Assembly (NCBI GenBank): GCA_024277815.1
Contig: JAJRUM010000059.1
Coordinates: forward strand, 29,502 to 93,501
Direction: 5' to 3'
From: Gammaproteobacteria bacterium
GTDB taxonomy: Bacteria; Pseudomonadota; Gammaproteobacteria; Xanthomonadales; SZUA-36
Length of the DNA stretch: 64,000 nt
The notes beneath the pieces are model-generated. The model had not been told where the DNA came from. It searched no databases and saw only the letters and a list, made by a program, of their open reading frames with translations. A program made the position numbers and the translations under genes. Numbering within the stretch: the first letter of the stretch is position 1; each line of letters begins with the position of its first letter. Shown piece after piece: positions 17,269 to 25,094 of this stretch.

Positions 17269-18741
17269 CTACCTGTCAGCGTCAATCAGGTTCTCAAGTC
17301 TGGCCTCGATATACCCATAGAAGGGATTGCTGCGCAGCCGCTGCAGCAGCGCCGGTGGCAGGATCAATGTCCTGGCCTCACCCAGCATCTGGACTCTGCC
17401 CAGGTGGGGATAACGGGAATCCTGCTGTGCAGACTCCAGACCATAGATCTCATCATCCAGTGGAAACGGCAATGCCACGTGCGATAACGAGAACACCTCA
17501 TCGGGCCAGCGATACGGCAGGCTGCGCTGCACAAAACCGGGAATGCCGGCAGCCTGCCTCAACTCAAGCACTGCGGGGTCATTTTCACCCCGGTTGGTGA
17601 TCACCGAAACGGTGTACTTTCCAGACCCCTCATACATTGTCCGCTGTAAAAACAAGGGATGTTCAGGCCGGATATACTCATCCAGTTCGCCCATGTGATT
17701 GACGTCAAACAACACCAGTTCACTGCCGTTATCCGGTAACTTCTCATACAGTTTGTCCACCACTGCTGAAGCAAGCACTGTGCTGTCGACCAGCGACTGG
17801 AAGGTCAGCACCGGTGGCATTTGCTGCCACTGACCTGCGGCTTGCATGCGGCGCATCTGTTCCTGCACGGTGTTGGTTAACTTGTAACTCTGCAGGCCTG
17901 CATTCATCGGAAAGGAGTTGTATTTATGCGGGTCGTACTCTGGGTATATATCCACCCAGCGGGACTTTTGAAGGTACTCCAGGTGACCCAACCAGTAAAA
18001 CAGACGTGACACCGAAGCCAGCGCATCCACCGCTATCATCGGTGAAAGCAGGACCAGATGATCCGGTGTCCTTAATTCAGTACCATCTATCGAATCCATG
18101 CTGTATTTCAACGCCAGGCTGGCGCCGTTGGAGTAACCGACTATGTAAAACGGCTGCTCCGACCCAAGTTGGCCTGCAACATCTCTGGCACCCAGCTGCA
18201 CCGCCGCCAGCCAGTCCTGCCACTGCACCCTGTCCAGCTCGGCTGGCAAAGTGCCATGCCCCGGCATACGCAGGTTCAAGACATAAAACCCCTTGGCATA
18301 AAACATCGCCGCCAGGCTGCGCAGAGTGTAGGGGGAGTCCGTCATGCCATGCAAAAGCAATACACCGCCGACGGTTTCGGCCGGGCGCAAAACGCTGCTG
18401 CGATTCAGGTTTTCGCCGGATTTGTCCGGGTAAGAATCATTGCCTTTCCGGTAGCGGTTTAACCGCTGTTTTGCCTGGCGGGGTGCGTGGTTATCCACCA
18501 GGGTTTCCAGCTCCTGAAAGACGACTCGTTCTCTGGTCAGATATTGCTCAAGCGTTGTTACCTCGAACTGATCTGACTGATGAAACTCAGCGCTAATTTC
18601 TTCATTGTGCCACCACTGAAGATCAGGACCATCGCGAAGGCTGACAGCGTAGGCAACTATCAGGGTTGCTGCCACCAGCAGAAAGGAAGAAATTATGAAG
18701 CCGGCCAGCCGGACAACTTTACCTGCCGTCTTATTGATCAT
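17269..18741 (-). CDS. Membrane-anchored alpha/beta hydrolase
   Basis: 490 residues with one TM segment at about 12-35 and the rest probably periplasmic. The oxyanion-loop region VGGVLLLHGMTDSPYTL near 125-141 and the nucleophile elbow GYSNGA near 205 mark an alpha/beta hydrolase of the lysophospholipase/carboxylesterase group. The acid and His probably lie in the C-terminal half (DVNHMGE, SLSHVALPFP). ATG at 18741 is preceded by GGAGAG at short spacing; a TTG nine bases further upstream is an alternative. It is downstream of the sortase/LPTTA pair on the same strand, separated from it by a terminator. Substrate unknown. Confidence 0.8.
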   Translation of the reverse strand: MINKTAGKVVRLAGFIISSFLLVAATLIVAYAVSLRDGPDLQWWHNEEISAEFHQSDQFEVTTLEQYLTRERVVFQELETLVDNHAPRQAKQRLNRYRKGNDSYPDKSGENLNRSSVLRPAETVGGVLLLHGMTDSPYTLRSLAAMFYAKGFYVLNLRMPGHGTLPAELDRVQWQDWLAAVQLGARDVAGQLGSEQPFYIVGYSNGASLALKYSMDSIDGTELRTPDHLVLLSPMIAVDALASVSRLFYWLGHLEYLQKSRWVDIYPEYDPHKYNSFPMNAGLQSYKLTNTVQEQMRRMQAAGQWQQMPPVLTFQSLVDSTVLASAVVDKLYEKLPDNGSELVLFDVNHMGELDEYIRPEHPLFLQRTMYEGSGKYTVSVITNRGENDPAVLELRQAAGIPGFVQRSLPYRWPDEVFSLSHVALPFPLDDEIYGLESAQQDSRYPHLGRVQMLGEARTLILPPALLQRLRSNPFYGYIEARLENLIDADR

Positions 18742-18753
18742 GCTCTCCAAAAG

Positions 18754-18793
18754 AAAAAACAGGCAGAGAGCGCGCTGCGCACTCCCTGCCTGT
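18754..18793 (-). terminator. Rho-independent terminator after the LPTTA protein gene
   Basis: Read on the minus strand, ACAGGCAG (18793-18786) pairs with CTGCCTGT (18766-18759), with an inner GC-rich stem, and is followed by six T. It separates the sortase/substrate unit from the hydrolase gene. Confidence 0.85.
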
Positions 18794-18877
18794 CGACGTA
18801 ACTCATAAGGTCAGGCTTCAAACCCCGGTCGTTATACTACCCACAACCCGGACGCCTGCCCCTGACTCAGTACTTAA

Positions 18878-19441
18878 TTACTGTCTCCGTGACAGGCGCA
18901 TTACACCGCCCAGCCCCAGGAACAAGGCACCGAACAACGCCAACCACGGCAAAGGACCGGCCGTTGTCGGCAGGACAACTGGCTCAGGCTCAGGCTCTGG
19001 CTCAGCTGCTGGTGGCGGAGGTGGTGGTGCAGCTGCTTCGGCTACTTCTACCGGAGGCGGTGACCAAAAGGTATCAGGCACATAGATGTTCACATCCTGA
19101 CGAACCGACAGGTCCTTGATAGAAACATCCTTGCCTTCGATCTTGGTCTGGAAACCAGGGTTATTGGACTTATGGCTGGGACCCAGGGTACCGTCCGCAT
19201 GCTGGTAACGTAAATGGGTGCCACTGGCAGTCTGGGCAACCACCTGTGCGGTCAGCTTGGCGTAAGTGGTGCCATCACGGTCAACCATTCCGAGACAAGC
19301 CTTATCAACAAACTCATAGGCCGCATAGGCTTCCGGGCTAAAGGTAATATCGCTGCAGGTTAGGTCACCTGCACTTACGTTAGCGGAAAGGCCCAGGCCT
19401 GCAAGGGCGATCAACCCGTACTTCAGGTTTACTCTACTCAT
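18878..19441 (-). CDS. Putative sortase substrate with LPTTA sorting signal
   Basis: 187-residue exported protein. Signal peptide at 1-24 (cleavage after NVSA). A domain of about 100 residues has Cys at 29 and 49 (a possible disulfide). After a proline/glutamate linker (about 128-154) comes LPTTA at 157-161, a hydrophobic span (WLALFGALFLGLGGVM) and the basic end RLSRRQ. Motif, membrane span and basic tail in this order form a cell-wall-sorting-type signal. The gene is 13 bases downstream of a sortase gene, with a strong AGAGGAGA ribosome site, so it is almost certainly that enzyme's substrate. I do not recognise the exported domain. LPXTA resembles class D sortase targets of Gram-positives. 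Confidence 0.85.
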   Translation of the reverse strand: MSRVNLKYGLIALAGLGLSANVSAGDLTCSDITFSPEAYAAYEFVDKACLGMVDRDGTTYAKLTAQVVAQTASGTHLRYQHADGTLGPSHKSNNPGFQTKIEGKDVSIKDLSVRQDVNIYVPDTFWSPPPVEVAEAAAPPPPPPAAEPEPEPEPVVLPTTAGPLPWLALFGALFLGLGGVMRLSRRQ

Positions 19442-19454
19442 ATAGCTTTCTCCT

Positions 19455-20147
19455 CTAAGATTTGACTCGATTGGGGCGTAATTCCCCTTTTACTATATAG
19501 CGTTTGGGTGCATGCCCAACGAAATAAAACGGATAGCATGTCACCAGCGTGATCGAAGAACTGTCGGTCGGTGCAAGCACGCTGACATCCGTGGGCTCAA
19601 CGATGGTAATCGATGAAACCACAAACTCTGTTTTGCCCTGGTGGGTCAGCATCTCAATGCTGTCGCCCAACTCGATATCTTTCAGTACCCGGAAAAAACC
19701 ATCCCGATGACCGGCAATCCCCAGGTTGCCCGGCGAATCGATCCAGCCGGTGCCCTTGATACGGCCTGCCCCACGGTTCAGGTTGATCTCATCGGTACCG
19801 TTATAAACCGGGACTTTCAAATCCAGCTTGTCGATACTGAGAATGGCCAGCGGGGCTTCGTCGCGTACGGCGTTGCCCTGGTGATAATCGGCAATGCGTT
19901 TTTCTGACCAGAGTGAGTAATCGGGTTCCGGGGAGTACGGTGTGCCGCCAGTAGCAGCCTGGGTATTGGTTGCCGGCTCTGCGGCGACCGCCTGCTCAAA
20001 GGCCCGGATGTCCATCCAGCCCTGGTAATCCCCCAAACCACGCAGCAAGAAAAAACTGACCAGCAGAATTGCGCCGATGGCCAGGAAACTTGATTCCAGC
20101 ACTCGTAGCGGGGATTTGTGGTTCTTTTTGTTCAAGGATTTAGTCAC
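19455..20147 (-). CDS. Sortase family transpeptidase (class D/E-like)
   Basis: 230 residues. One TM anchor at about 20-37, a disordered periplasmic linker to about 95, then the sortase barrel. The catalytic triad is visible: His147 in GIAGHRDGFF, Cys204 in LVTCYPF and Arg216 in APKRYIVKG. SPGNLGIAGHRD and TLVTCYPFYFVG are typical of the class D/E group. The start is GTG; the upstream ribosome site is weak. It is paired with the LPTTA protein gene 13 bases downstream. In a Gram-negative, the nucleophile that accepts the sorted protein is unknown. It differs from the class GN enzyme at 35.7 kb, which lacks the long linker. Confidence 0.92.
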   Translation of the reverse strand: MTKSLNKKNHKSPLRVLESSFLAIGAILLVSFFLLRGLGDYQGWMDIRAFEQAVAAEPATNTQAATGGTPYSPEPDYSLWSEKRIADYHQGNAVRDEAPLAILSIDKLDLKVPVYNGTDEINLNRGAGRIKGTGWIDSPGNLGIAGHRDGFFRVLKDIELGDSIEMLTHQGKTEFVVSSITIVEPTDVSVLAPTDSSSITLVTCYPFYFVGHAPKRYIVKGELRPNRVKS

Positions 20148-20326
20148 CTGTGGAATGTATTTAGCAAGAAATCACCTTGATGGGCGTTTTGCAGTATGAG
20201 CCATCATGTACACTTTTTATGCTTTTGGCAACACAGCATGGCTCCTGTACCCAGGAGATGAAGTTAAAGTAGCCTGCTTCTGAGAGTATTGTGGCTCCTC
20301 GTGCCCCGAAAAAGAGACACTGCGTA

Positions 20327-20905
20327 TCATCCATCCGGGTTCCAGTACACAGTTGTTGTTGCAGCGATCTCGGTCAACATGAGCACTGCTAAATAGGCAA
20401 GCGTTAACACCACCTGCCACTTGCGGGTTTGAGATACAACCACCAATCCTGCTATCACTACCAGCGCCAGGTTCAACAGGTTCACCGGATCGAGCATCGA
20501 AACATCAAAAAGCAGATTATTGATCAGCACCGCGATCAGGTTGAAAAGCGCAATTGCCCCAACCCCCCAGGAACCGTCCGTGGTGAAGTACTCGGCAAGA
20601 TCCTCCGGGTACTGCTCTTCACCGCTGGGCAGAACCAGCGCACCGGCCAGAAACAACAAACCAGCGAGCACCAACAGCAGGCTGAATACACCTACTGAAA
20701 TGGAATGCATGTTATTCACTTCGTACAGCGCGCACCAGAACTGAAACTGGTGCACGAGGACGCTCCCCGCCCAAACGAACGGCAGCCAGTGCAAGCGGCA
20801 AGCTCGCCGCGACCTGAAGGCCCCAACCAGTGACTCAAGCAGATACGTCACCGCCAGACCAAGGATGAATGAGACCGCGACCGTGACAAAACCAAAGACA
20901 CTCAT
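20327..20905 (-). CDS. Hypothetical integral membrane protein
   Basis: 192 residues with about six hydrophobic segments, beginning MSVFGFVTVAVSFILGLAVT. The second segment region has R/W-rich loops (RSRRACRLHWLPFVWAGSVL) and an HQFQFWCAL stretch. I do not recognise a family with certainty. The start at 20905 is supported by GGAG nine bases upstream; the frame is open to 20968. It is upstream of the sortase on the same strand, but the 179-base gap makes an operon uncertain. Confidence 0.7.
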   Translation of the reverse strand: MSVFGFVTVAVSFILGLAVTYLLESLVGAFRSRRACRLHWLPFVWAGSVLVHQFQFWCALYEVNNMHSISVGVFSLLLVLAGLLFLAGALVLPSGEEQYPEDLAEYFTTDGSWGVGAIALFNLIAVLINNLLFDVSMLDPVNLLNLALVVIAGLVVVSQTRKWQVVLTLAYLAVLMLTEIAATTTVYWNPDG

Positions 20906-21250
20906 GTCTCGTGCTCCTGTTGTTTCGGCAATAAGCCAGCACGGAGAATGACCAGAATGGAGGAACAATTCAAGTCTGGGTGAGCATGGCTAAAAGTGAA
21001 GGGGGTGTCGGAAACTGCTGGCGTGCGTGACCAACCACAAGTGCCACGCCCCTTAAGAGGCGCCTGGACCACTCATCGGTGCTCCACAGTCAAGACAGTG
21101 GAAAATAGAAATCAGCCTAAAAAAAGTCCATAATTTCGGGAAGGTCTATTACTCTGGGAACACTTACTATCCGGCCATCCACATTGATATCTATCCAGAG
21201 GCATGGTCAACTTACTAATCAGGAAAATCAACAACAGGGGCTTCAGTGCC
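20906..21250. other. Intergenic region, nothing recognised
   Basis: 345 bases between the divergent membrane-protein and DUF3011 genes. It must carry promoters for both, but no convincing -35/-10 pair, RNA gene, repeat or terminator was found by eye. Confidence 0.5.
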
Positions 21251-21907
21251 ATGAATACCATTCTCAAAACCACCGCCATCGGTCTGCTGCTGGCCGCAAC
21301 AGTGGCACCGATAGCAGCGACTGGCAACGATATTATTACCTGCGAAAGCCGCCACCAGCGCTACGTTACCTGCCCCATCCAGACACATGGATATGTCGTG
21401 TTGAGGCGACAAATTTCCAGGGCAGCCTGCATCCAGGGCGTTACCTGGGACTATGACAAACGCAACATCTGGGTCGATGGAAATTGTAAAGGTGAGTTTG
21501 AGGTCGAAAACCGGAAGCATTCAAAAAAGAGCAACACCAAGAATGCTGTTGCCGCCGCAGCTGCCATTGCCATCATTGCAGCGATGGCATCCAACAATAA
21601 AAAGGACAAGCATGACAAGTACAACGATGAGGATTACAAGGGCAGCCGCCATACTTCATTTATTCCCGGCTGGATGATTGGTGATTTCGAAGGCTATAAC
21701 ATGGACCACGATGCTGACGTTTTCATGAGCATCGACGAAGACGGTCGGGTCGAAGCCCGTGTTAACGGGACGAAACTGCATGGTTATGTGAATGATGAAC
21801 GTTTGTATATTGGTGATTCAGAATTTTACCTGGACCGGGCAGGCAAAGGATTTAACACGACCCAGGTTGGGAACACTTCCAATCAGGTACATTATGTTCG
21901 GCGTTGA
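21251..21907 (+). CDS. DUF3011 exported protein
   Basis: 218 residues. A signal peptide (MNTILKTTAIGLLLAATVAP) is followed by a DUF3011 repeat at about 25-85: ITCESRHQRYVTCPIQTHGY, VLRRQISRAAC, then WDYDKRNIWVDGNCKGEF, with the family's spaced Cys residues. A lysine-rich segment precedes an Ala/Ile stretch (AVAAAAAIAIIAAMA, about 100-115) that could cross or enter a membrane; a charged linker and a C-terminal beta-rich domain of about 75 residues follow. DUF3011 proteins are exported and of unknown role. The frame is open to 21203, but only the ATG at 21251 puts the signal peptide at the N terminus. Confidence 0.8.
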   Translation: MNTILKTTAIGLLLAATVAPIAATGNDIITCESRHQRYVTCPIQTHGYVVLRRQISRAACIQGVTWDYDKRNIWVDGNCKGEFEVENRKHSKKSNTKNAVAAAAAIAIIAAMASNNKKDKHDKYNDEDYKGSRHTSFIPGWMIGDFEGYNMDHDADVFMSIDEDGRVEARVNGTKLHGYVNDERLYIGDSEFYLDRAGKGFNTTQVGNTSNQVHYVRR

Positions 21908-22111
21908 GTGCGTAACGAGGGGTGGGGTAAGGGATTACTCGGGCTATCCATGCCCTCGCCCTTCGGGTTCGCTGCGCTTTGCGCAGTCTCATGAAGATTC
22001 GCTCATTGTGCAGGGATGCACCGGTGCCGAGAAGCACACGGATGTGCGGGAGCGGCCCCGACGAATCTTTCAAACCCCCGCCGAGCTTCGCTCGACGGAG
22101 TTCCGCTGCTG
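21908..22111. other. Intergenic spacer ending at the tRNA inverted repeat
   Basis: 204 bases without a gene. Positions 21924-21936 (GGGGTAAGGGATT) match 12 of 13 bases of the T-arm/acceptor end of the downstream tRNA-Gln gene (22172-22184, same orientation), possibly a decayed partial copy. Several short GC-rich self-complementary stretches are present; nothing else was recognised. Confidence 0.4.
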
Positions 22112-22180
22112 CCTCACCCCCAGCCAATCATAAAAAAGCCACCCTAGCGGTGGCTTTTTTATGATTGGCTGGGGGTGAGG
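22112..22180. repeat. Perfect 32-bp inverted repeat containing the tRNA-Gln 3' end
   Basis: 22112-22143 and 22149-22180 are exact reverse complements, with a 5-base centre (CTAGC). The right arm holds the last 15 bases of the tRNA-Gln gene plus 17 bases of its 3' flank, so the left arm is an inverted copy of the tRNA end. The central part doubles as a terminator. The symmetry is far longer than a terminator needs. Confidence 0.9.
22132..22160. terminator. Bidirectional intrinsic terminator
   Basis: GCCACC and GGTGGC pair around a 5-base loop (22138-22154), with A6 on the left (22132-22137) and T6 on the right (22155-22160). This serves both the DUF3011 gene (plus) and the rplM-rpsI-tRNA-Gln direction (minus). 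Confidence 0.85.
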
Positions 22181-22239
22181 GATTCGAACCCCCGCTGGCG
22201 GAGTCAGAGTCCGCAGTCCTACCACTAGACGAACCCCCA
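22166..22239 (-). tRNA. tRNA-Gln (anticodon CTG)
   Basis: 74-nucleotide tRNA with CCA encoded. Acceptor TGGGGGT pairs with ACCCCCA, discriminator G. The anticodon arm is GCGGA-CTCTGAC-TCCGC, giving anticodon CTG (codon CAG, Gln); the T arm has GGTTCGAATCC-type sequence. The U1-A72 pair of the acceptor is characteristic of bacterial tRNA-Gln. It is downstream of rpsI on the same strand, with about 50 bases between. Confidence 0.95.
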
Positions 22240-22288
22240 AATATTCACAACCCGCAACAGCGGGTTGCGAAAGATAAGGCTGCCGGAA

Positions 22289-22681
22289 CTAGCGCTTGGA
22301 GTACTGGGTCGCGTTGAGTGCTTTGTGCAGGCCGACTTTCTTGCGCTCCACTTCGCGTGCGTCACGGGTTACGAAGCCCGCCTTGCGCAGTGCCGGACGC
22401 AGTTCACCGTCGTATTCCATCAATGCGCGGGTCAGGCCGAGGCGGATAGCGCCTGCCTGGCCGGAGATGCCGCCGCCGACAACCGTGGCGCGGATATCAA
22501 ACTGCTCGGTCATTTCCAGCTTTTCCAGCGGCTGGCGTACGATCATGCAGGCAGTCTCCCGACCGAAGAATTCATCAATCGGGCGGTTGTTGACGGTGAT
22601 TTCGCCCTTGCCTTTGCTCAGGTAAACCCGTGCTTTTGAAGACTTGCGCCGGCCGGTGCCGTAATACTGTTCAGTAGCCAT
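22289..22681 (-). CDS. rpsI: 30S ribosomal protein S9
   Basis: 130 residues, standard length for S9. It starts [20 protein letters not shown] and ends in TQYSKR, the conserved C-terminal SKR tail that contacts the P-site tRNA anticodon. [19 protein letters not shown] in the middle is the family signature. It follows rplM by 28 bases in the usual rplM-rpsI operon. Confidence 0.98.
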   Translation of the reverse strand: MATEQYYGTGRRKSSKARVYLSKGKGEITVNNRPIDEFFGRETACMIVRQPLEKLEMTEQFDIRATVVGGGISGQAGAIRLGLTRALMEYDGELRPALRKAGFVTRDAREVERKKVGLHKALNATQYSKR

Positions 22682-22709
22682 TTATCTCTAATCCGTTGGT
22701 AATCTGCGA

Positions 22710-23138
22710 CTACAGCTCAAGCTGTGTCGGTTGCTGGGCTGTATGTGGATGATCGGGACCTGCATAGACGTGCAGTTTGCAATACATCGCACGACCCAGC
22801 GGGTTCTTGGGCAGCATGCCCTTCACCGCATACTCAATAGCGCGCTCAGGGTGCGTATCGAGTAATTTGCCCAGGTTGATTGATTTCAGGTTGCCGATGT
22901 AACCGGTGTGACGGTAATACATTTTGTCGTCCAGCTTTTTGCCGGTTACCTTGATCTTCTCAGCATTGACCACGATCATGTGGTCGCCGGTGTCCATGTT
23001 CGGTGTGAACGTAGGCTTATGCTTGCCACGCAGCCGATGAGCCAGCTCGGAGGCCAGTCTGCCCAGGGTTTTGTCTGTCGCATCGACAACGTACCACTCG
23101 CGTTTAATCGTTGCCGGTGTTGCTGTAAAAGTCTTCAT
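22710..23138 (-). CDS. rplM: 50S ribosomal protein L13
   Basis: 142 residues, normal for L13. It starts [20 protein letters not shown]; other family marks are [34 protein letters not shown] and the C-terminal [25 protein letters not shown] precedes the ATG. It is transcribed from a near-consensus promoter about 40 bases upstream, and rpsI follows. Confidence 0.98.
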   Translation of the reverse strand: MKTFTATPATIKREWYVVDATDKTLGRLASELAHRLRGKHKPTFTPNMDTGDHMIVVNAEKIKVTGKKLDDKMYYRHTGYIGNLKSINLGKLLDTHPERAIEYAVKGMLPKNPLGRAMYCKLHVYAGPDHPHTAQQPTQLEL

Positions 23139-23186
23139 TATTACCTTTCTCTGTCAATAACCCGTGTCACCGAGTGAAGGGCGGGA

Positions 23187-23215
23187 ATTTTACTGGCTAA
23201 ACGCTTCAGTTTCAA
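23187..23215 (-). promoter_or_regulatory. Sigma-70 promoter of rplM-rpsI
   Basis: On the minus strand, TTGAAA (23215-23210) and TAAAAT (23192-23187) are separated by exactly 17 bases. Transcription would start near 23180, giving a leader of about 42 bases before rplM. Confidence 0.7.
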
Positions 23216-23234
23216 CCTTCCGGGCGCTTATTTT

Positions 23235-23567
23235 TCAGGTTTCCCGCCGCTGAATTATAAGTCGCTCAACCGGTTTGCCATTTATGATGTGGCTATCGAT
23301 GATTTCATCCACATCTTCTTCATCGATATAGGTGTACCAAATGCCCTCAGGATAGACTACACAGACCGGTCCCTGCTCGCAGCGGTCAAGGCATCCGGTA
23401 GTATTGACACGCACCTTGCCCGCTCCCGCGAGGCCCAGTTCCCTGACTCTGGTTTTTGCATATTCACGCAAAGCTGCAGACCCACACTGATTGCAGGACG
23501 GTCGATCAGCACCCTCACCACGATCGTTGGTGCAAAAGAACAGGTGTTGTCGGTAATACTGGGCCAT
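23235..23567 (-). CDS. Thioredoxin-like [2Fe-2S] ferredoxin
   Basis: 110 residues starting MAQYYRQHLFFCTNDRG. Four cysteines in the thioredoxin-like ferredoxin pattern: C12 in FFCTN, C25 and C28 in SCNQC, then C59 in NTTGCLDRCEQGP with C63 beyond. The PVCVVYPEGIWYT strand and the acidic DEEDVDEII helix complete the fold. The family includes ferredoxins of the Azotobacter FeSII/Shethna and CobW-neighbour types; the electron partner is unknown. ATG at 23567 with GAGG upstream is preferred over the adjoining TTG. It lies upstream of rplM, which has its own promoter. Confidence 0.82.
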   Translation of the reverse strand: MAQYYRQHLFFCTNDRGEGADRPSCNQCGSAALREYAKTRVRELGLAGAGKVRVNTTGCLDRCEQGPVCVVYPEGIWYTYIDEEDVDEIIDSHIINGKPVERLIIQRRET

Positions 23568-23600
23568 CAAAGCCTCATTAGAACCTGCAATGCAGATTGT

Positions 23601-24335
23601 TCAGAAGTTATACACCAGGTTCATGGTGGTAACGGTATCGGTTTTCTCGGAATCACCCGGCGGCACCTTGGAGTTGTTGCGAACTTCAAAACCGATCTTC
23701 AGTGCAAAACTCTCTGTCATGGATACGGCCAACCCGGTGTTGAACTGCGTGAATGAGTTGTCCGCACCGGTTTCAACCAACAGCCGGTTGGTCCAGTTGG
23801 TGGATTTGAATACCTGCCAGGAATCATCCAGCAACAGTCTGACAATCGCTTCTCTGCTTGCAATGCCCGAAATCCTCTCTTCCAGGTTGCGGTAACCAAT
23901 ACCAATTTCACCTTTGAGTGAGTGCTTTTCGCTTTTCATCAGTTGGCGACCATAACCAACCGTGGCAGTCTGTTGCGGGTCGTAGGCACCGAACTTATCT
24001 GCATCCCAACGAACCACGGCAAACAGAAAGCTGACTTCACTCAGTTTACGGTCACTTTGTAGTTCTGCCGTGTAGCGCTCGTTGTCCTTAACGCTGTTTT
24101 CAGACGTCATCAATGCAGTACTGGCAAAACGGTGACGCCATTTTTCTGTGGTTCTGACAAAATTCAACTTGAGATTCAGCGCTGTTGAGTTGGTGTTACC
24201 GGTGGTGTTGACAAGACCAAACTCGCCGTTGCCTTCCCAGCCCGTGTCAACGGCCTCTTCCTCATCCTGGGCACACACATTGGTACTGAGCAAAAACACC
24301 CCTCCAACCAACAGTATTGTTACCAAATTCCGCAT
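23601..24335 (-). CDS. DUF481 outer-membrane beta-barrel protein
   Basis: 244 residues. A signal peptide (MRNLVTILLVGGVFLLSTNVCA) precedes a beta-strand-rich body that opens GWEGNGEFGLVNTTGNTNS, the usual start of DUF481 ('salt-induced outer membrane protein') members, and ends in an aromatic terminal strand (MNLVYNF), the signal for outer-membrane insertion by BamA. The start at 24335 is supported by GGAG upstream; the frame is open to 24386. The gene lies about 30 bases upstream of the ferredoxin gene on the same strand and diverges from coq7. Function unknown. Confidence 0.85.
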   Translation of the reverse strand: MRNLVTILLVGGVFLLSTNVCAQDEEEAVDTGWEGNGEFGLVNTTGNTNSTALNLKLNFVRTTEKWRHRFASTALMTSENSVKDNERYTAELQSDRKLSEVSFLFAVVRWDADKFGAYDPQQTATVGYGRQLMKSEKHSLKGEIGIGYRNLEERISGIASREAIVRLLLDDSWQVFKSTNWTNRLLVETGADNSFTQFNTGLAVSMTESFALKIGFEVRNNSKVPPGDSEKTDTVTTMNLVYNF

Positions 24336-24452
24336 CCAACTATCTCCGCAGGTATTAAAAAGTTTGCGAATTATATAGCTTGGCAAGAAAAATGCTAGCT
24401 TTTCCGAGGTACAATAAGCAATTGATTAACCCAACAAAACAGGTTGCACACG

Positions 24453-25094
24453 GTGGCACGCAATTACACACGCCTTGATCGATTGATCGTCAGTTTTGAT
24501 GACGCCTTGCGAATGGCCACTGGCCAGCAGCATAAAGCCCAACGGGAAAACCCGGCGACCGACGTTCCCGAAGTTGTCATGGACGAAGAGAACCGCCGGC
24601 ATGTCGCTGGCCTGATGCGCATCAACCATGCCGGTGAAGTCTGTGCCCAGGCTTTGTATGCTGGCCAGGCAGCGACTGCCCGTAATCCGGAAGTACAGGC
24701 TGAAATGCAAAAAGCCGCCAATGAAGAAATTGACCACCTGAGCTGGTGTAAAGACCGGCTGGATGAACTGGACAGCCAACCGAGCCGGCTGGATCCACTC
24801 TGGTACGCGGGCTCATTTGCGATAGGCGCGATCGCCGGGCTGGCCGGTGATGGCTGGAGCCTCGGGTTTTTGAAAGAAACTGAAAACCAGGTCGAGGCTC
24901 ATCTTGAAGGGCACATTGAAAAACTTCCGCCGGAAGACGCGCGCAGCCGCGCTATTCTCGCGCAGATGAAGATTGATGAAGCCAAACACGCACAAATGGC
25001 CGATGATTCCGGCGCTTTTGAGCTACCGGAAACGGTACGCGGATTGATGAAAATAACTGCCAGCGCGATGAAAGCCATCGCCTACCGGGTTTAG
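24453..25094 (+). CDS. coq7: Ubiquinone hydroxylase Coq7
   Basis: 213-residue di-iron carboxylate hydroxylase for the C6 step of ubiquinone synthesis. The ligand motifs are present: RINHAGEVCAQALYAGQ with E and a following EEIDHLSW (ExxH), then the second set E...H in KIDEAKHAQMA. ARNYTRLDRLIVSFDDALR is the usual Coq7 start. The initiation codon is probably GTG at 24453; a TTG at 24444 is an alternative. Together with UbiH and UbiI at 1.3-3.7 kb it completes three oxygen-dependent hydroxylations. The stop codon overlaps that of the convergent gene at 25091. Confidence 0.92.
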   Translation: MARNYTRLDRLIVSFDDALRMATGQQHKAQRENPATDVPEVVMDEENRRHVAGLMRINHAGEVCAQALYAGQAATARNPEVQAEMQKAANEEIDHLSWCKDRLDELDSQPSRLDPLWYAGSFAIGAIAGLAGDGWSLGFLKETENQVEAHLEGHIEKLPPEDARSRAILAQMKIDEAKHAQMADDSGAFELPETVRGLMKITASAMKAIAYRV

